Shown: in pieces, positions 62,819 through 64,000 of the stretch | Layout: each line of letters begins with the position of its first letter | How positions within the stretch are numbered: the first letter of the stretch is position 1 | Source of the DNA: Microbacterium abyssi | GTDB taxonomy: Bacteria > Actinomycetota > Actinomycetes > Actinomycetales > Microbacteriaceae | Length of the DNA: 64,000 bases | Direction: 5' to 3' | NCBI RefSeq assembly: GCF_015277895.1 | Contig: NZ_CP063815.1 | Location: 1,116,001 to 1,180,000 of the forward strand | Notes under the pieces: model-generated | The model's input: the letters and a program-made list of their open reading frames with translations, nothing else | What the model was told of the DNA's origin: nothing | The model's database searches: none | Program-made: the position numbers and the translations under genes

Positions 62819-63688
62819 ATGACCGATGTGCAGACCTTCGCGGGGCCCGCCGACCTGCACCTGCACTCCAATCACTCCGACGGCACCGAGAATCCGGGGC
62901 AGGTGGTCCGTCAGGCGCATGCCCACGGCATCCGCACGCTTGCGCTCACCGACCACGACCGCACGACCGGCTGGGACGAGGCGGGACATGCGGCGGCGTC
63001 GCTCGGCATGACGTTCATCCCGGGGATGGAGCTGTCCGCCAAGCACCAGTGGCGCAGCGTCCATGTGCTCGGATACCTCTTCGACCCCGAGAACGCGGCG
63101 CTGCGCGCCGAAACCGGCCGCATCCGCAACGACCGGGTCGGTCGCGCCGAGCGCATCGTGCGCAACATCGGGCGAGACTACGCGCTGAGCTGGGCGGACG
63201 TGCTGGAGCAGACCACGACGGATGCCACGGTCGGAAGGCCGCACATCGCCGATGCCCTGATCGCCCGCGGCATCGTCCGCGATCGCTCGGAAGCGTTCGA
63301 CGGCATCCTGCATCCGCGCGAGGGGTACTACGAGCCGCACTACGCGCCGGATCCGCTCACGGCCGTGCGGCTGATCACACAGGCCGGGGGAGTCGCGGTG
63401 ATCGCACACCCCGTCACCTCGGGCCGCGACCGCATGATGCCGCTCGCATTCATCGAGGAACTCATCGCCGCAGGTCTCGGCGGTCTCGAGATCGATCATC
63501 GCGAGAACACCGAGGCAGGCAAGCGCACGCTGCGTGGTCTCGCCGCGAAGCACGACCTCATCGTGACGGGGTCGAGCGACTACCACGGCGCGGGCAAGCC
63601 CAATCTTCCCGGCGAGAACACGACGTCGGAGGAGATGGTCGCGCGGATCATCTCGCAGGCGTCGGGGACGAGCCCCCGGTACCCGTAG
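62819..63688 (+). CDS. PHP-domain phosphatase (TrpH/YciV type)
   Basis: The 289-residue protein has the metal sites DLHLHSNHSDG, LTDHDRTTGWDEA, PGMELSAKH, VIAHPVT and the C-terminal SSDYHGAGKP. Enzymes of this group remove phosphates from nucleoside 3',5'-bisphosphates or trim RNA 5' ends. TAATGT at 62807-62812 ends 6 bases before ATG. It is divergent from the EEP gene and convergent with the protein at the right edge. Confidence 0.92.
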   Translation: MTDVQTFAGPADLHLHSNHSDGTENPGQVVRQAHAHGIRTLALTDHDRTTGWDEAGHAAASLGMTFIPGMELSAKHQWRSVHVLGYLFDPENAALRAETGRIRNDRVGRAERIVRNIGRDYALSWADVLEQTTTDATVGRPHIADALIARGIVRDRSEAFDGILHPREGYYEPHYAPDPLTAVRLITQAGGVAVIAHPVTSGRDRMMPLAFIEELIAAGLGGLEIDHRENTEAGKRTLRGLAAKHDLIVTGSSDYHGAGKPNLPGENTTSEEMVARIISQASGTSPRYP

Positions 63689-63754
63689 GCGTGCCTCTCA
63701 CCCTCTCGCCCGCCGCGGGGGCGGCTCAGGATGAGAGATACGCCCTAAGCGCGC

Positions 63755-64000
63755 TCAGGCGCCTGCGGGCGCGGCGCCACCGGAGCGGCGACGACGGCGA
63801 CGGCGCTGCGGAGCGGGCTTGCCATCGCGGTGCTCACGGGTGGCGTCCCCGTCGTGGGTTCCGGCGCCTGCGGCGTCGCGATCCGTCGCGGGCGCGGCGT
63901 TCGAACCACCCGAAGCGGGCGTCTCGCCGCTCTCGGTGAAGGTGGAGCCGACCTGCTCACCCGACGAGCCGCGACGGCGACGGCGACGGCGACGCGTGGT
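63755..64000 (-). CDS. C-terminal basic tail of a protein cut by the right edge
   Basis: Eighty-one codons read in from the window end without a start: a run of eight arginines near the edge, a polar Gly/Ser/Thr/Asp linker (TESGETPASGGSNAAPATDR), then [17 protein letters not shown] and the stop at 63757-63755. Such Arg-rich tails are seen on DEAD-box RNA helicases of this family of bacteria, which is my best guess. The catalytic part is not in the window. The frame has no internal ATG start. Confidence 0.55.
   Translation of the reverse strand, partial: TTRRRRRRRRGSSGEQVGSTFTESGETPASGGSNAAPATDRDAAGAGTHDGDATREHRDGKPAPQRRRRRRRSGGAAPAGA

Overview
The window is high-GC actinobacterial chromosome and most likely comes from Microbacterium or a close relative in Microbacteriaceae. 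The indications are acyl-CoA carboxylase with separate biotinylated (alpha), beta and epsilon subunits, a PriA-type HisA, an actinobacterial Tad cluster, a DUF3039 protein, a Pol-PE-Lig type LigD beside Ku, and the conserved blocks prfB-ftsE-ftsX-smpB and infC-rpmI-rplT. I see no prophage, insertion sequence, rRNA or CRISPR array. Nearly all of the window is coding and no gap between genes exceeds 300 bases. The only RNA gene found is a tRNA-Leu(UAG).

Layout. 1-4186 (minus strand): two membrane proteins, the biotinylated acyl-CoA carboxylase subunit and Maf. 4226-12884 (plus strand): a TrmA-like methyltransferase, a two-component system with a third, apparently degenerate kinase-like membrane protein, a ROK regulator and a GH38 alpha-mannosidase. 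12982-14780 (minus): acyl-CoA carboxylase epsilon and beta subunits. 14997-19007: isocitrate lyase, two hypothetical proteins and a sugar/choline-type nucleotidyltransferase. 19008-26989: an ABC transporter whose ATPase carries a histone-like Lys/Ala tail, DUF3039, nicotinate phosphoribosyltransferase, murI-rph-rdgB and a cation efflux protein. 26996-31141: LigD/Ku end joining, DedA and tRNA-Leu. 31275-35678: a Tad-type pilus cluster. 35689-42495: MFS transporter, prfB-ftsE-ftsX-smpB and an S9 peptidase. 42618-45940: metF-metE. 46043-51299: lexA, a divergent SOS-type LysM gene, hisC-hisB-hisH-hisA and an SseB-like gene. 51346-61660: DUF1844, infC-rpmI-rplT, a DUF2809 protein, a TrmH-family methyltransferase, gluABCD and pheS-pheT. 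61717-64000: a membrane-anchored EEP-family protein, a PHP phosphatase and the basic C-terminus of a protein cut by the window edge.

Three themes stand out. First, at least 23 genes on both strands have a TAnnnT hexamer ending 6 to 9 bases before the start codon, which predicts widespread leaderless transcription and settles several start choices. Second, candidate regulatory sites can be seen: an SOS-type box at the LysM promoter divergent from lexA, a GlnR-like box before gluABCD, an inverted repeat before isocitrate lyase, a palindrome in the alpha-mannosidase promoter, and four decamer repeats before metF. Third, local rearrangements show: the usual accD-accE-maf-accA3 order is split by 8.7 kb of opposite-strand genes with a dispersed repeat at one junction, gluABCD lies between trmH and pheST, and metF carries an exact in-frame 36-bp tandem duplication next to its active-site LRGD motif.

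I found no single wholly new multi-gene system. The best leads are the ABC ATPase with a histone-like tail, the metF duplication, the SOS-controlled LysM protein, the Tad cluster with non-canonical pilins, and the leaderless promoter grammar.
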